The position numbers and the translations under genes are program-made. The notes beneath the pieces were generated by a model that was given only the letters and a program-made list of their open reading frames with translations, was not told the origin of the DNA and made no database searches. From positions 64,001-128,000 of IMG/VR virus record IMGVR_UViG_3300033153_007973: DNA of 64,000 nucleotides; one strand, given 5' to 3'. Shown one piece after another: positions 30,452 to 40,828 of this stretch (position 1 is its first letter; each line of letters opens with the position of its first letter). This stretch comes from a virus.

Positions 30452-32893
30452 ATGCCAACACAAGATCTTTACCCAAATGTCAATAGTGTTGTTAGTAACA
30501 TTATTGAACAAGATGTTGTTCGCGAGCCTGCGCCTGTTAGTCCTGATGCGATTCTCGTTATTGGGACTGCGACAAAAGGTCCGCTTTATCAACCAATTCG
30601 TATCAATGATGCGAATATCACAGAGCTCTTCGGTGCTTCACCAAATGATCTGTATGGACAGACTTCGCTCGTAAAAGGATACAAGGAAATGGTGGGTTCC
30701 ATGGGAACCACAACCGACATCGTAGCAATTCGGGTCGGAAACGCCACCAAAGCATCCGTATCTCTCTATGAACATAGAGAGATAACAAGCGGAGATCTTC
30801 AATACACAGGGGATACTGTTGCCCTGACGATCGATGCATTAACCGAAGGAGAAGAAGGAAATAGTGTCGAGGCCAGAGTGCGTTCAGCCACACCTGATGG
30901 CGAAACGCCACCTAGTCCTGACTATCCTACTCAACTCGATATCACAACACCAGAGGGAACCTCAGTATTTCCTCTATCAGTAATGGGCGTTGGTGGTTAT
31001 GCTCGAGTGAGTGAACTAGCTGCGGCTATCAATGCAGATACATTGGTGTCTGCATACGTTCAAGCTACATCAAATGTTCTTCAGCAAACAGAAATAGTGG
31101 ACATCGTGTCCGGATCAGTCTCTGGTCATATTGAAACTCGGTATGACATGCAGTCTGTAAGTGGAAGTTATGGCGATAAGATGCTCGAGATCACTGAAGC
31201 ATATACACAAGATCAGTTTGAAGATACTGATAGTGTACTAGCAGGCGTGATCACAGCAACTCTCGAAAATACTCCCATGAAAGATGCGGATGAGAATACC
31301 GAGACAATCGATGAGTTCTGGAGAAAGCCTATCAATGAGGTTCTTATTGGACCCGTTCTGTTCGCAGATGTAGGAACAACTGCTCTTCCTCTGGATGCAG
31401 CTGGCGACTCTTTCTGGGTTGCTGGTGAGATCGAGAGTCTCGTCGTAACAAAAACCGATGGAAATGGAACAGTTACAACTCTAACATTGACGACTGATTA
31501 TACTGTGAATGTAAATACCGGCATAGTCACTCTCGTTGGTGTAGGAGCACAACTGAACGAAACCTACAAAGCAACATACGAATACCAAGCAACTTATGTT
31601 GAAGCAAATGTGCGCTCTGCATTGCAGAGTGGAAATCAGTACAGCTACTTTGTTGGTGGAGACACTATTCTCTTCGGTGCAACTCAGTCTTATTCTCTGA
31701 CTTTGAAGTACCAGGCAAAGAACAACTTCCAGGTACCGCGGGATATTGCCGTAGATGATGATGATGATGGGATTATTCAGTTTAGAAATCCCGATAACGA
31801 ACCGTCTGTTGGTGATTCTGTGTCCGTAACATTCTTATACGAACCAGAACTCCCAGCAAGAGCCGGTAGTTCTCTCGCATCTGGAAGGTTCCAAGCATCA
31901 AGTCTTACTGGTGGATCAGATGGTCGTCGGCTCAGTGGAGCTGAGTACTATTCTGAACTAGCCAAGGGCTATCTTGCGGCCGACAACATTCCTATACGGC
32001 ATGTTGTACCACAAGGTGTTTATCTCGATGATGTACTTGATGGTATCGATTACGAGACTGGCCTACCATCAGAAAGAAATGCTGGATACCATTCTCAGCT
32101 TTCTCTATTCCTAAGACGGAAGAGTCAATATGTATCAGAATGCGAAGGATATATCAGTACACAACCGCTGATTCCTTCGTCTGCTACGAACAATCCTACT
32201 CTTACGGAAAAGGAAGCTTGGTATAATGCGCTCGTAACAGTAAGCGCAACAGAAACAACCAGAGCAGCAAATGTGATGGCTACATTTGATGATTATCATG
32301 TCACTGTTTTGACTGGATCAGCAACACTCCTCACTGCTGGTATATATGGAAACCGTCCGTATGTTGATGGGTTCGCAAACATATATGCAGCTATGAGATT
32401 CCATCACAACAATCTTGACTCGATGATCAACAAGCGTGTCCCTACGAATGTAATCCAGGACATGATTTACCCAGTTCTGGCCATGGATAGGGTCAACGAG
32501 ATCAATGCTGCTCGTTACACAATGATCACACGACATTCGCAAGATGGTTCGATCATCGTTGCGGATGCACCGACCGCGGCACGTGCTTCTTCTCAGTTCA
32601 ATAGACAGTACAATGTCGCGATCGTATTCGAAGCTGTAAATGCTGTCAGGTCAGTGCTTGATCAGTTCATCGGGAAACCGAATAAGAACGCGGTCAGGCA
32701 GTCAATGGAGACAACCGCTAAGATGGTTCTCCGTGAAATGACACCTGATAAACTCCTGAGCTTTGATGTTAAAGTGATCGCAGATCGGAATGATGCAATC
32801 AGCGGTAAAACGCGCGTCAAACTGATTCTGCTCACAGCAAATGAGATCAGGAAGATCGAAATCGAAACCAGAATGCAGCTCGGTTTCGAATAA
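30452..32893 (+). CDS. tail sheath protein, 813 aa
   Basis: Ribosome site GGAGG. The N-terminal part (PNVNSVVSNIIEQDVVREPA, FGASPNDLYGQTSLVKGYKE) and the C-terminal part (NRQYNVAIVFEAVNAVRSVL through AVRQSMETTAKMVLREM and VKVIADRNDAI) follow the contractile sheath pattern. The middle third (near 130-480) is a large beta-rich insertion, so the protein is longer than small sheaths. It forms the outer contractile layer around the tube encoded next. Its presence makes this a myovirus. Confidence 0.9.
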   Translation: MPTQDLYPNVNSVVSNIIEQDVVREPAPVSPDAILVIGTATKGPLYQPIRINDANITELFGASPNDLYGQTSLVKGYKEMVGSMGTTTDIVAIRVGNATKASVSLYEHREITSGDLQYTGDTVALTIDALTEGEEGNSVEARVRSATPDGETPPSPDYPTQLDITTPEGTSVFPLSVMGVGGYARVSELAAAINADTLVSAYVQATSNVLQQTEIVDIVSGSVSGHIETRYDMQSVSGSYGDKMLEITEAYTQDQFEDTDSVLAGVITATLENTPMKDADENTETIDEFWRKPINEVLIGPVLFADVGTTALPLDAAGDSFWVAGEIESLVVTKTDGNGTVTTLTLTTDYTVNVNTGIVTLVGVGAQLNETYKATYEYQATYVEANVRSALQSGNQYSYFVGGDTILFGATQSYSLTLKYQAKNNFQVPRDIAVDDDDDGIIQFRNPDNEPSVGDSVSVTFLYEPELPARAGSSLASGRFQASSLTGGSDGRRLSGAEYYSELAKGYLAADNIPIRHVVPQGVYLDDVLDGIDYETGLPSERNAGYHSQLSLFLRRKSQYVSECEGYISTQPLIPSSATNNPTLTEKEAWYNALVTVSATETTRAANVMATFDDYHVTVLTGSATLLTAGIYGNRPYVDGFANIYAAMRFHHNNLDSMINKRVPTNVIQDMIYPVLAMDRVNEINAARYTMITRHSQDGSIIVADAPTAARASSQFNRQYNVAIVFEAVNAVRSVLDQFIGKPNKNAVRQSMETTAKMVLREMTPDKLLSFDVKVIADRNDAISGKTRVKLILLTANEIRKIEIETRMQLGFE

Positions 32894-32952
32894 TAGATAC
32901 TCTTAGAGTAGATAGGTACAGAATACAGTAACTACTGTTCGGAGGAACAGAT

Positions 32953-33684
32953 ATGGGAACAAACACACAAGCGTATTCGAGTTTCTCTGGGATTGACATC
33001 ATCGCAGCGGTAGGAAGCACGGTGATTGGCACCCTCCAGGGGATCTCGTACTCGGTGACCCGTGAAAAGGCACCCGTATACACGTTTGGCTCGGCGAATG
33101 CTAGAAGCTTCTCCAGAGGCAAGCGTGGTCTCGCTGGTTCCATGATCTTCACGCTCTTCGATCGCTCAGCTCTCTATCAAATCATGAGAGCTGACAGTGG
33201 TGAATTCGACTATTACGCACACGAGTTCGAGCAATATACACTCGACTCGAACACCAACGTTTGGGATTGGGCGGCTGATGCAAGTCAACAGATCGCTGAT
33301 GCAGGTGGTGTAAACACGGTACAACGTCATGCAGAATTTGCTGACCAGATTATGCCGTTCAACATCACACTGATTGCTCAGAACGAATATGGTCTTGCAG
33401 CATGGATGGCCATCCTCGGGCTGGAAATCCTCAACGAAGGTGGCGGTCTATCAGTCGATGATATCACAAATGAAGAGCAGATGACGTACGTTGCTAGGTC
33501 AAAGACTGCTTGGGTACCTTGGGTACCAGACGATAGCGCCGATGCCACAACAGGGAATTTCCTTAACAGCTTGAGTGGAAGCATTCAAGGCGAAACTTCC
33601 ATTAAGACAATTGGGGCAGAAGGTGTTCTTGGTCAGTACAAGGCCTGGTTGAATGTACAATCACCCGGCGAAACTGAAGGATAA
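32953..33684 (+). CDS. tail tube protein
   Basis: 243 aa with CGGAGGA upstream. Directly follows the sheath gene. The pattern YTFGSANARSFSRGKRGLAGSM followed by FNITLIAQNEYG and a late AAWMAILGLEIL matches the beta-barrel tube fold of contractile tails. A GC-rich hairpin follows the gene. It forms the inner tube through which DNA passes. Two longer relatives follow at 33750 and 34976. Confidence 0.82.
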   Translation: MGTNTQAYSSFSGIDIIAAVGSTVIGTLQGISYSVTREKAPVYTFGSANARSFSRGKRGLAGSMIFTLFDRSALYQIMRADSGEFDYYAHEFEQYTLDSNTNVWDWAADASQQIADAGGVNTVQRHAEFADQIMPFNITLIAQNEYGLAAWMAILGLEILNEGGGLSVDDITNEEQMTYVARSKTAWVPWVPDDSADATTGNFLNSLSGSIQGETSIKTIGAEGVLGQYKAWLNVQSPGETEG

Positions 33685-33700
33685 TATGTAAGGACGAGGA

Positions 33701-33725
33701 ACAGGGGAGGCATCGCCTCCCCTGT
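33701..33725 (+). terminator. hairpin after tail tube gene, possible terminator
   Basis: A perfect 11-bp stem ACAGGGGAGGC/GCCTCCCCTGT with a 3-nt loop. The following sequence is only weakly T-rich, so it may act as attenuator or mRNA stabiliser. Confidence 0.55.
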
Positions 33726-33749
33726 ATCTTCATTATGATATGAGATGCA

Positions 33750-34976
33750 ATGCCTAAAGTCCAATACAGTGTCCATAGTTTACACAATCAATACCTCGTT
33801 CAAGAGAACGAGTATAATATTCTTATGCGCGATGATGTATTCAAAAGCATCGTAAAGCGCACTCTAAATACAAATAGATTCGATCTTGTTTCCGGCCTAA
33901 ATACAACAATCACAGCACGAATCAATGATGCACTTGGAAAATCTGATATCAATAGTCAACTTGATGCTCTTTTTGCAATACATCTAGATAACGTAACAAG
34001 TGATGCATCAAGAACCATAATGTCCAATAACTTTCGGAATGTGGAGATAGTTCTTAATGACCGAGAAATATCATCACTGGATTCACAGACATTACTTCTA
34101 CTGGGATATACTGGACTAAGTCTAGAAGCTCAGTTACAAGTCCCTCCATCTGCAGTATTCCAAAATAATGTCAACGTCAATCATGGTGGCCAGGTACCAA
34201 CTTATACTGGTTCTGATATGCAGGTATTTGCAATTACCCCGCATACATTCTCACTGATTCCAACCATGAAAGTGCTTTCTTATTCCACACATGTAGATAA
34301 AACATTTGTTAGAGTATTAGGGAGATCCATACCTAAGGGACATTCAGATGGATTTAGGACAATAGCTGGTTCTATGATTCATACCATCAGTGTAAATGAC
34401 CCACTAATGCCACTTCATCCAGAATGGATTAATGGTGACATTAGTACTGTTCATAATATTCAGGATCTCTGGAGAGCTGTTCTAGCAACAGATCAGTTAC
34501 CATCATTTGATCTTCTTATCTTCTTTACAAATGAGGTAGGATTCGCATCAACTATGGCCATCTTTGGTATCCAGATCCCGGATACAGGACAGACAATCTC
34601 TATGTCTGATTCAGAAATTGAGATTAGTTATACATATACTGCGCTCGACATAGATATTATGCGTGGAACACAGTATCGAAAGAACTCAGTTGGTATAGGC
34701 AAGAACAAACAGGACATCTATACACTTGATATCATTGGCATGAATGAATATCTAGCCAGACGAAATAGAATCTTAAATGGCTATTCTCTACATACATCAC
34801 CATTCGAAGCACCAGCACTCTGGGCAAAGATGAATGCAATCTATGAGGAAGTAGACTTTGCAGTTTCTTCTCGCCAAGCTAAAGACAAAGCCAATCTTAG
34901 TCCATTTTCAGGTAAACAGGAAACAGCAAAGTACACAAGAAAAGAAGTAGAACGACTTAAAGGACTGATTAAATAA
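33750..34976 (+). CDS. tail tube-like protein, 408 aa
   Basis: The ATG at 33750 has a poor ribosome site. The C-terminal half repeats the tube gene pattern: FRTIAGSMIHTI, PSFDLLIFFTNEVGFASTMAIFGI and DSEIEISYTYTALD. The N-terminal 120 residues are unrelated and helical. It may be the tail-tube initiator or a baseplate component with the same fold. Homology to 32953 is judged by eye only. Confidence 0.6.
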   Translation: MPKVQYSVHSLHNQYLVQENEYNILMRDDVFKSIVKRTLNTNRFDLVSGLNTTITARINDALGKSDINSQLDALFAIHLDNVTSDASRTIMSNNFRNVEIVLNDREISSLDSQTLLLLGYTGLSLEAQLQVPPSAVFQNNVNVNHGGQVPTYTGSDMQVFAITPHTFSLIPTMKVLSYSTHVDKTFVRVLGRSIPKGHSDGFRTIAGSMIHTISVNDPLMPLHPEWINGDISTVHNIQDLWRAVLATDQLPSFDLLIFFTNEVGFASTMAIFGIQIPDTGQTISMSDSEIEISYTYTALDIDIMRGTQYRKNSVGIGKNKQDIYTLDIIGMNEYLARRNRILNGYSLHTSPFEAPALWAKMNAIYEEVDFAVSSRQAKDKANLSPFSGKQETAKYTRKEVERLKGLIK

Positions 34977-35890
34977 TGAAGAATATATCAGAATATTATG
35001 AGGGACAGCAGCAGTATTATACTGGTGCAAATGTTTCTATCTTCATTGATAATATATATCTAGATGAAGTAACTATGATCAGTTGGAGAGGGGTTAGAGG
35101 TGATACTCCTCTCTATTCATATAATGAAGAACACTTTAACTCCCTTGCAAAAGGCGTATACCGAGTAGAAGGCAAGTTCTCTATCAATTATGTAACTACT
35201 GGATATCTGGAATATATTATAGCTAAAGCAGCAAATCATCCTGCCAATCCACACGGTGAAGCGGCTGAGGATGTTACTGGTGCGGTTCCAGTTGGTCGAT
35301 TTGACTATCAGGTTGAGAAGTTTAAGAGGTCTGAGAATAGAATCAGAGAAGGAGATATTATTAATGACAAGTATGTCTTTGATAAATTCAAAGCGGGCGT
35401 ACAAGTCGGCACTATAGAAGAAGTTAGGAATTCACTTAGAAACTATCTCTGGGGAAACAAAACTGAAAAGATTAAGAGTCTTGGTAAGAATGTTGGTAGT
35501 GTATTATCGGATCACTATTTCAATATTCTAGTAATCTATGGAAATCCTAATAGTGATTCATACACAATGCATAACATTATTAATGCTAAGATTATTGATG
35601 TTAGCCAACAGTCTGCAGCGGATGGAACTCCTATACAGGAAGTATATACATTTCTAGCACAAGACATGGACAGACCACTATTCACAGACCATGCTATTGA
35701 GCATCCATTAGCTGGTGGATATGCCGAGAAACCAAAGATCTCTCCACAAGCAATGCTCGGATATCTGAAAGTGTTAGTAGAGAAGTTTGCGGACCAGAAT
35801 ATCCTTGCTCCAATATTGGATGGTTCTACTAGAAGTAACTTCTTAAAAGTAACTCATAAACAAATGTTTGATACTGGGGATCTAACATAG
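34976..35890 (+). CDS. second tail tube-like or baseplate hub protein, 304 aa
   Basis: The start overlaps the previous stop (TAATG). The N-terminus has IDNIYLDEVTMISWRGVRGD then PLYSYNEEHFNSLAKGVYRVEGKF, similar in layout to the tube gene (YTFG..SRGKRGLAG). A later segment, FNILVIYGNPN and IIDVSQQSAADG, also fits tube-fold proteins. Likely caps the tube at the baseplate. Confidence 0.6.
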   Translation: MKNISEYYEGQQQYYTGANVSIFIDNIYLDEVTMISWRGVRGDTPLYSYNEEHFNSLAKGVYRVEGKFSINYVTTGYLEYIIAKAANHPANPHGEAAEDVTGAVPVGRFDYQVEKFKRSENRIREGDIINDKYVFDKFKAGVQVGTIEEVRNSLRNYLWGNKTEKIKSLGKNVGSVLSDHYFNILVIYGNPNSDSYTMHNIINAKIIDVSQQSAADGTPIQEVYTFLAQDMDRPLFTDHAIEHPLAGGYAEKPKISPQAMLGYLKVLVEKFADQNILAPILDGSTRSNFLKVTHKQMFDTGDLT

Positions 35891-38800
35891 TGGCTGAGAA
35901 AACACAACCACCAGCATTTCAGGTAATGAAGAGTGGACTGAGAGTAGTATCTCCACGATATATAACTGGGGACCTGCAGTTTCTCATGGTTAATTATATT
36001 ATTGGTCAATATAACTTCATCACATTTAGTCTGAACTATCCAGAATATTATAAGTCCCTTAATACAATGGTACAGTCACTATTTGATGAAGTTGCTGCTG
36101 ATGGGTATCGTCTTGTTGAAGGACAAACGACCGAACAAGGCAAACTATTGCCATCTATATATGAAGTTCCAATCCAATGGAACAATATAAAGAATTATGG
36201 ATATCTCACAAGTGCTGTCCGAACAGCACTAGATGCTGTTGCGGATACACCAACAGATGATACATTTGGCAACAACAGTATTATTAATCTTGGTGACACT
36301 CTTCTTGATGAGTCTGCTGAAGGAATTACAGCAAAACTAGATGGTCCTGTTAATACATGGATGTTTCAGAGTCCAAATCATCCTTCGGAGAGAGTGGATT
36401 TCCGTACTGTAAATGAGGCACGGAGAACCACATTTGGATTAACAGAAGATCAAATCAAGTATACTGATATCTTCAATCCTAACGTTCCAGAACAAAGATA
36501 TCCTGAATTTCAGGATGGAAATCTTAAAGCAACTATTGAACTTGAGTCTCATAATGGGATGGAATTCACACTTGATACTGATAACTACATGAAAGAAACG
36601 GAGAACAGTGTTTTATCTACAGTATATCCTGATCTTCGCGGATACGGACGTGGTTCATTTGATGTAACCGCAGATGAACTCCCATTAAATGTTGAGTCTC
36701 AGTTTAATACACTCGAATACACCACAGCGTATAGTATATTTAAAACAGGAGTATATTATCGAGTAATGAGATATACGATTGATGTATCATGGAAGGAAAA
36801 GGAAGCAGATGCCAAGGATGGAATACACGGAGGAGCAATAAAACAACTTTATGATATCCTTCTTGGTACCTCAGATTATGAAGGCGCAATAATAACAACG
36901 AAAATAAGAGATGATCTAGATCGAGCAAAGTCACCGATCATACCAGTCAGTGCAACGATTACAGGACTAACTACCGATGGTAAGTCACTAAGCATACATC
37001 CTTCAAATATGTTTATAACATATACCGAAAGCACTGCGACAGAAATACACATTGGCGCAGATACCAAAGACTTTCAGGTTCAGCTTCTTGTTGTTGTAGA
37101 AGAACAACAAGACATGGGAATGGCCACCAACTCAATTCTAAGAGTAAGACTAACACCATTGGAACAAACAAGAGATCTTTTAAGATATTGTGACCTATAT
37201 GGATCTCAGCTCGTAAATTCTTCATTCTGGGATATTAATGGTACAACTATCAACGCACGAAATACCGAATGGAAAGCCATATTAGAGAAGATCATTGATA
37301 CAAAACCCACTCTTGGAAGAATACTAGTTAAGGATAAGGTTAATCCAACTCAAAGAATATTCGCCATTACGGGATGTTCTTCTAGTCGTGCTGATGATCT
37401 CATAGAGTTTAAAGGAGAAACCATCGGTGATGAAACAGATACACTATCTCCATTAGATGCAAAATCACCATCTCCAGAAACTATGGAAGATAAGATCAGA
37501 AAGGTTGTTGGTAGAATCCAGGGAGATGTAGATACTCTATGGAAACTAGAACTTGATAGTGTTGCTAAACTAGTAACTGATTACATTATCGATCCAACAT
37601 TGGAAGAAGATGGTCGCAATCCTAAAGGCATGGGAACGCTGAATGTTGTCATAGATAGCGAACATGCAATCATTGCTGAAGTTCAGAAATGGCTCGCATG
37701 CAAATCAGCTCTCGATTCTTTAACATTAAGTGGTGATATATCTCATGAAGTTAAGCAATTATTTTATCCGAATATTACAATAATCAATAAACAGAGAGAA
37801 GATACTAATAAGATAGCATATACCACGGATGAGTATAACACAATAGTTGATGCATTGCAAATCACTAAAGCTATGCTCAAGACTAAGATGGATGACATTA
37901 TTGTACTCATAAAGGGAATACAAAATACTCTAGATATCACAATGGGCGGCGGTGGGCAGCTTGTTCAGACACTAAAAACAATTGAAGCTTTTCCAAAGAC
38001 AGAAACCGCGAAAAGTCAGTTAAAATCTCTAGATCTTTCAGATAGTGTGATCTCTGATCTTTCTAAGCGTCTCAATGAAATGAAAATTAGAATTGATGAT
38101 GAGGTCCTCAAACCCGCTAGAAAATTTAGTCTCGCTGTAACAGAGTTTACATTCTCTACTAGTGCATTATCTGGTCCAAACCCAGAAGCAACATACCAAG
38201 AGAAATATGATATGTTGATACAGCTGCTAGAGCCATTCCCTGTTAAACACATTGATAACTGGATTTATAATGATTATCTCAATATGGGAGATGATAGCAA
38301 AATGAAGGGAGATGTTCAGGGTATAAAACATGATCTTCTCTATGCTATTATTAAAAAAGAAACACTCAATGATAGTGATCTGACTGCCAGTGTCTATAGA
38401 AAGCTGCGGCAGACACTAGCTGGAGACACAGCAGTCGAAGATAGTAAGTTCGTTATTACAGATAAGTGGCTAACAGACGGCACTGCCGGAGATATCATCG
38501 CACTCAGTGATGATTATCCTCTATGTAGACAATGTATGCGATTAGATGAATCTAGTTTCGAAACTGCTGAACCAGTTGTTGATCGCGGTTGGTTTATGGA
38601 TATGGGAATCATTGCGAATACTGACTCCATAAGCAATAATGCAATGAATCCAATACATAGAAATCAGATCTTTGGTATTATAAGAGCATGGAAGGCATCA
38701 GATAGTAATCCCAATGTAGCTATTCCAGGTGCTGATGCTGAGTCTCTAGCGCGAAACCTTCATACACATACTAAGACAGGAATAACACTTCGATCAGATG

Positions 38801-40365
38801 AGAGCGCAGTATTTCCAATGCTTCCTCTATCTAGTATGCTCTTTGGTGAAAGACAGAAATGGATAGATGCAAATAACCAGGCTGAAACTAAAATATATCC
38901 ACTTGTTCCAGACACACTTGTTCCAGATAGAGCTGGATTTGATAAGTGGCTAAATAGACTATATGGACAAGAAGTCAAAACTGCATGGCACAGAATTTCA
39001 TCCAGTGAAGAAGCAACTCTATCTGCGTTGGATGATAAAGAAGTCGTTTTTATAAATCCATCCAGGGAAGTGAAATACATACTTGAAGGTGGATCTGAGA
39101 ATACAATTTCTATAGCATCTCGTCAATTTCTATGTCTTATACGAATCCCTGATCATCGCCCGGAGGGATCCGCTCCAGTTCTCCGATTCCTAGTATTTCC
39201 ATTAGAGAATAAGATTGCGGAATCTGATATTGATGATCTAGAGAAATTACGATTTAGTCCGACGCTCGATTACTTTGATCCAAAGTATGGAGATCGAAAT
39301 GAGTTAGTGAATAAGATCACATTTAGTACATTCAGTCTTACATCTACACATGAAAGTCAGATGGTGTTTCGGCCCCATTATAATCGGATTGAGAATGCTC
39401 AGTGTACATATGCATTGGAGGAACTCAGTGATGCTGAAACACAATTACCACAACAAGAACCAGAGAAACAAACAGCAGAACTGATCATAACAGACTACTG
39501 GATACTCTCATATACTGCTCTGCGGGCAATCAGTGATAAGTTTATGCCACCATATAAATTTGTATCACAACCTCTTATTGATTTTAGCGATGAGTCATAT
39601 ATTTCAGTGAATGTCATTGCACCTTCTCCATTATGGAGAGATACATTCATACCCGTAACCAGGAAAGAATCAACTACAGATATTGCTGATCAATCAATAA
39701 CTCAGAATCTTGCTACTATGTCAAATCTGGCACAGACATCCACAGGTGCACCACAGGCAACATGGGATGGAACCCTTTTCTCGTTTGATGAGATAGATGA
39801 TCCTGATTCAAGTGAAACAAATATAACTTCTCCATCTCACATGTATACTGTTGTCACAAAGGACGAAAAGGGATTTAGTTTCCTACAGACTCTTGTGAAT
39901 AACAATCCATTAATCATTCCAAAGAAAGTTTCTGGTGATCCATATGTGCCACCTGCGGTAGGATCAATTGATGCATGGAACGGTAATACCACCAAGTTCG
40001 AAATAGAGATGAAATCTAGTGACACCTCCAAGTATGATCCTGGAGGAGACATCATGTTATTTGTTGATAGTAAATATGCATCATATCTAGACAATCTGCC
40101 ATCTATTATCTCCAATGGAAAATGTACTATCAGAATGGACTTTAATCATATGGTAGTACAGATAGATACCCAGCATGATACGTTGACAATGCTCCAAACT
40201 ACTCGTATAATACTAGCAAAGCTATTACTTGGAATAATGAAAGATAAGCTTGATAGCATTATTGATGAAGGACACACAGGATTAACACTTTCCTACTTTG
40301 TTACTGATGCTCCAGATACAGAGCAACAGTGGATCGATATAACCGTTCAGATGGAACGTATATAA
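35890..40365 (+). CDS. giant putative baseplate protein, 1491 aa
   Basis: GTG start overlapping the previous TAG. There are no membrane segments or signal peptide. The first 500 residues look beta-rich, and the middle (near 520-800) is helical with possible coiled coil. The rest is mixed. No enzyme motif, collagen or fibre repeat is seen. Its place after tube-like genes and before chaperone-like genes suggests a tail or baseplate component. Function inferred from position only. Confidence 0.6.
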   Translation: MAEKTQPPAFQVMKSGLRVVSPRYITGDLQFLMVNYIIGQYNFITFSLNYPEYYKSLNTMVQSLFDEVAADGYRLVEGQTTEQGKLLPSIYEVPIQWNNIKNYGYLTSAVRTALDAVADTPTDDTFGNNSIINLGDTLLDESAEGITAKLDGPVNTWMFQSPNHPSERVDFRTVNEARRTTFGLTEDQIKYTDIFNPNVPEQRYPEFQDGNLKATIELESHNGMEFTLDTDNYMKETENSVLSTVYPDLRGYGRGSFDVTADELPLNVESQFNTLEYTTAYSIFKTGVYYRVMRYTIDVSWKEKEADAKDGIHGGAIKQLYDILLGTSDYEGAIITTKIRDDLDRAKSPIIPVSATITGLTTDGKSLSIHPSNMFITYTESTATEIHIGADTKDFQVQLLVVVEEQQDMGMATNSILRVRLTPLEQTRDLLRYCDLYGSQLVNSSFWDINGTTINARNTEWKAILEKIIDTKPTLGRILVKDKVNPTQRIFAITGCSSSRADDLIEFKGETIGDETDTLSPLDAKSPSPETMEDKIRKVVGRIQGDVDTLWKLELDSVAKLVTDYIIDPTLEEDGRNPKGMGTLNVVIDSEHAIIAEVQKWLACKSALDSLTLSGDISHEVKQLFYPNITIINKQREDTNKIAYTTDEYNTIVDALQITKAMLKTKMDDIIVLIKGIQNTLDITMGGGGQLVQTLKTIEAFPKTETAKSQLKSLDLSDSVISDLSKRLNEMKIRIDDEVLKPARKFSLAVTEFTFSTSALSGPNPEATYQEKYDMLIQLLEPFPVKHIDNWIYNDYLNMGDDSKMKGDVQGIKHDLLYAIIKKETLNDSDLTASVYRKLRQTLAGDTAVEDSKFVITDKWLTDGTAGDIIALSDDYPLCRQCMRLDESSFETAEPVVDRGWFMDMGIIANTDSISNNAMNPIHRNQIFGIIRAWKASDSNPNVAIPGADAESLARNLHTHTKTGITLRSDESAVFPMLPLSSMLFGERQKWIDANNQAETKIYPLVPDTLVPDRAGFDKWLNRLYGQEVKTAWHRISSSEEATLSALDDKEVVFINPSREVKYILEGGSENTISIASRQFLCLIRIPDHRPEGSAPVLRFLVFPLENKIAESDIDDLEKLRFSPTLDYFDPKYGDRNELVNKITFSTFSLTSTHESQMVFRPHYNRIENAQCTYALEELSDAETQLPQQEPEKQTAELIITDYWILSYTALRAISDKFMPPYKFVSQPLIDFSDESYISVNVIAPSPLWRDTFIPVTRKESTTDIADQSITQNLATMSNLAQTSTGAPQATWDGTLFSFDEIDDPDSSETNITSPSHMYTVVTKDEKGFSFLQTLVNNNPLIIPKKVSGDPYVPPAVGSIDAWNGNTTKFEIEMKSSDTSKYDPGGDIMLFVDSKYASYLDNLPSIISNGKCTIRMDFNHMVVQIDTQHDTLTMLQTTRIILAKLLLGIMKDKLDSIIDEGHTGLTLSYFVTDAPDTEQQWIDITVQMERI

Positions 40366-40383
40366 AACAAAAAGGAGATAGAG

Positions 40384-40818
40384 ATGCCAGATGAAAATGC
40401 AATACCAAGCGTAGCTCCAAAACCAGAGGATGATATAATCGGACCAGAAAATGAGGTCCAGAAGGTTGATCAGAGAAAGATCGAGGAATGGAAAGCACAA
40501 TACACCACGATCTTCGCTGCATATCATCTTGGTGAACCATACGTTTACAGACTGTTCAACTATAAAGAATACAAACTCATCAAAGCAAATCTCGCCAAAC
40601 ACTATCAGGAAACACAAACCCCCATTACCGTTGAACAAGAGATGGAAGCGATCTTAAAGCATTGTGTCCTATGTCCAGAAGACTTTGCTGCAAAACTAGA
40701 CGAAGGTGATATCCCGGGTGGACTCCCTTCCGTTATGTACGAAAGTATTATGCAGGCATCTGGATTTAGTGAGCTTTATCCTGATATCATCACAAATAAA
40801 CAACCTTCCACAATATAA
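40384..40818 (+). CDS. putative tail assembly chaperone, 144 aa
   Basis: AAAGGAG precedes the ATG. A proline-rich acidic N-terminus leads to a helical core: KIEEWKAQYTTIFAAYHLGEPYVYRLFNYKEYK, then a Cys-containing CVLCPEDF segment. The same order (WRxxY, EYVLRGL, CILHPEE) occurs in the next gene, so the two are paralogs. Paired chaperones just upstream of the tape-measure gene are a common tail-gene arrangement. Confidence 0.65.
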   Translation: MPDENAIPSVAPKPEDDIIGPENEVQKVDQRKIEEWKAQYTTIFAAYHLGEPYVYRLFNYKEYKLIKANLAKHYQETQTPITVEQEMEAILKHCVLCPEDFAAKLDEGDIPGGLPSVMYESIMQASGFSELYPDIITNKQPSTI

Positions 40819-40828
40819 CGGAGGGTAA

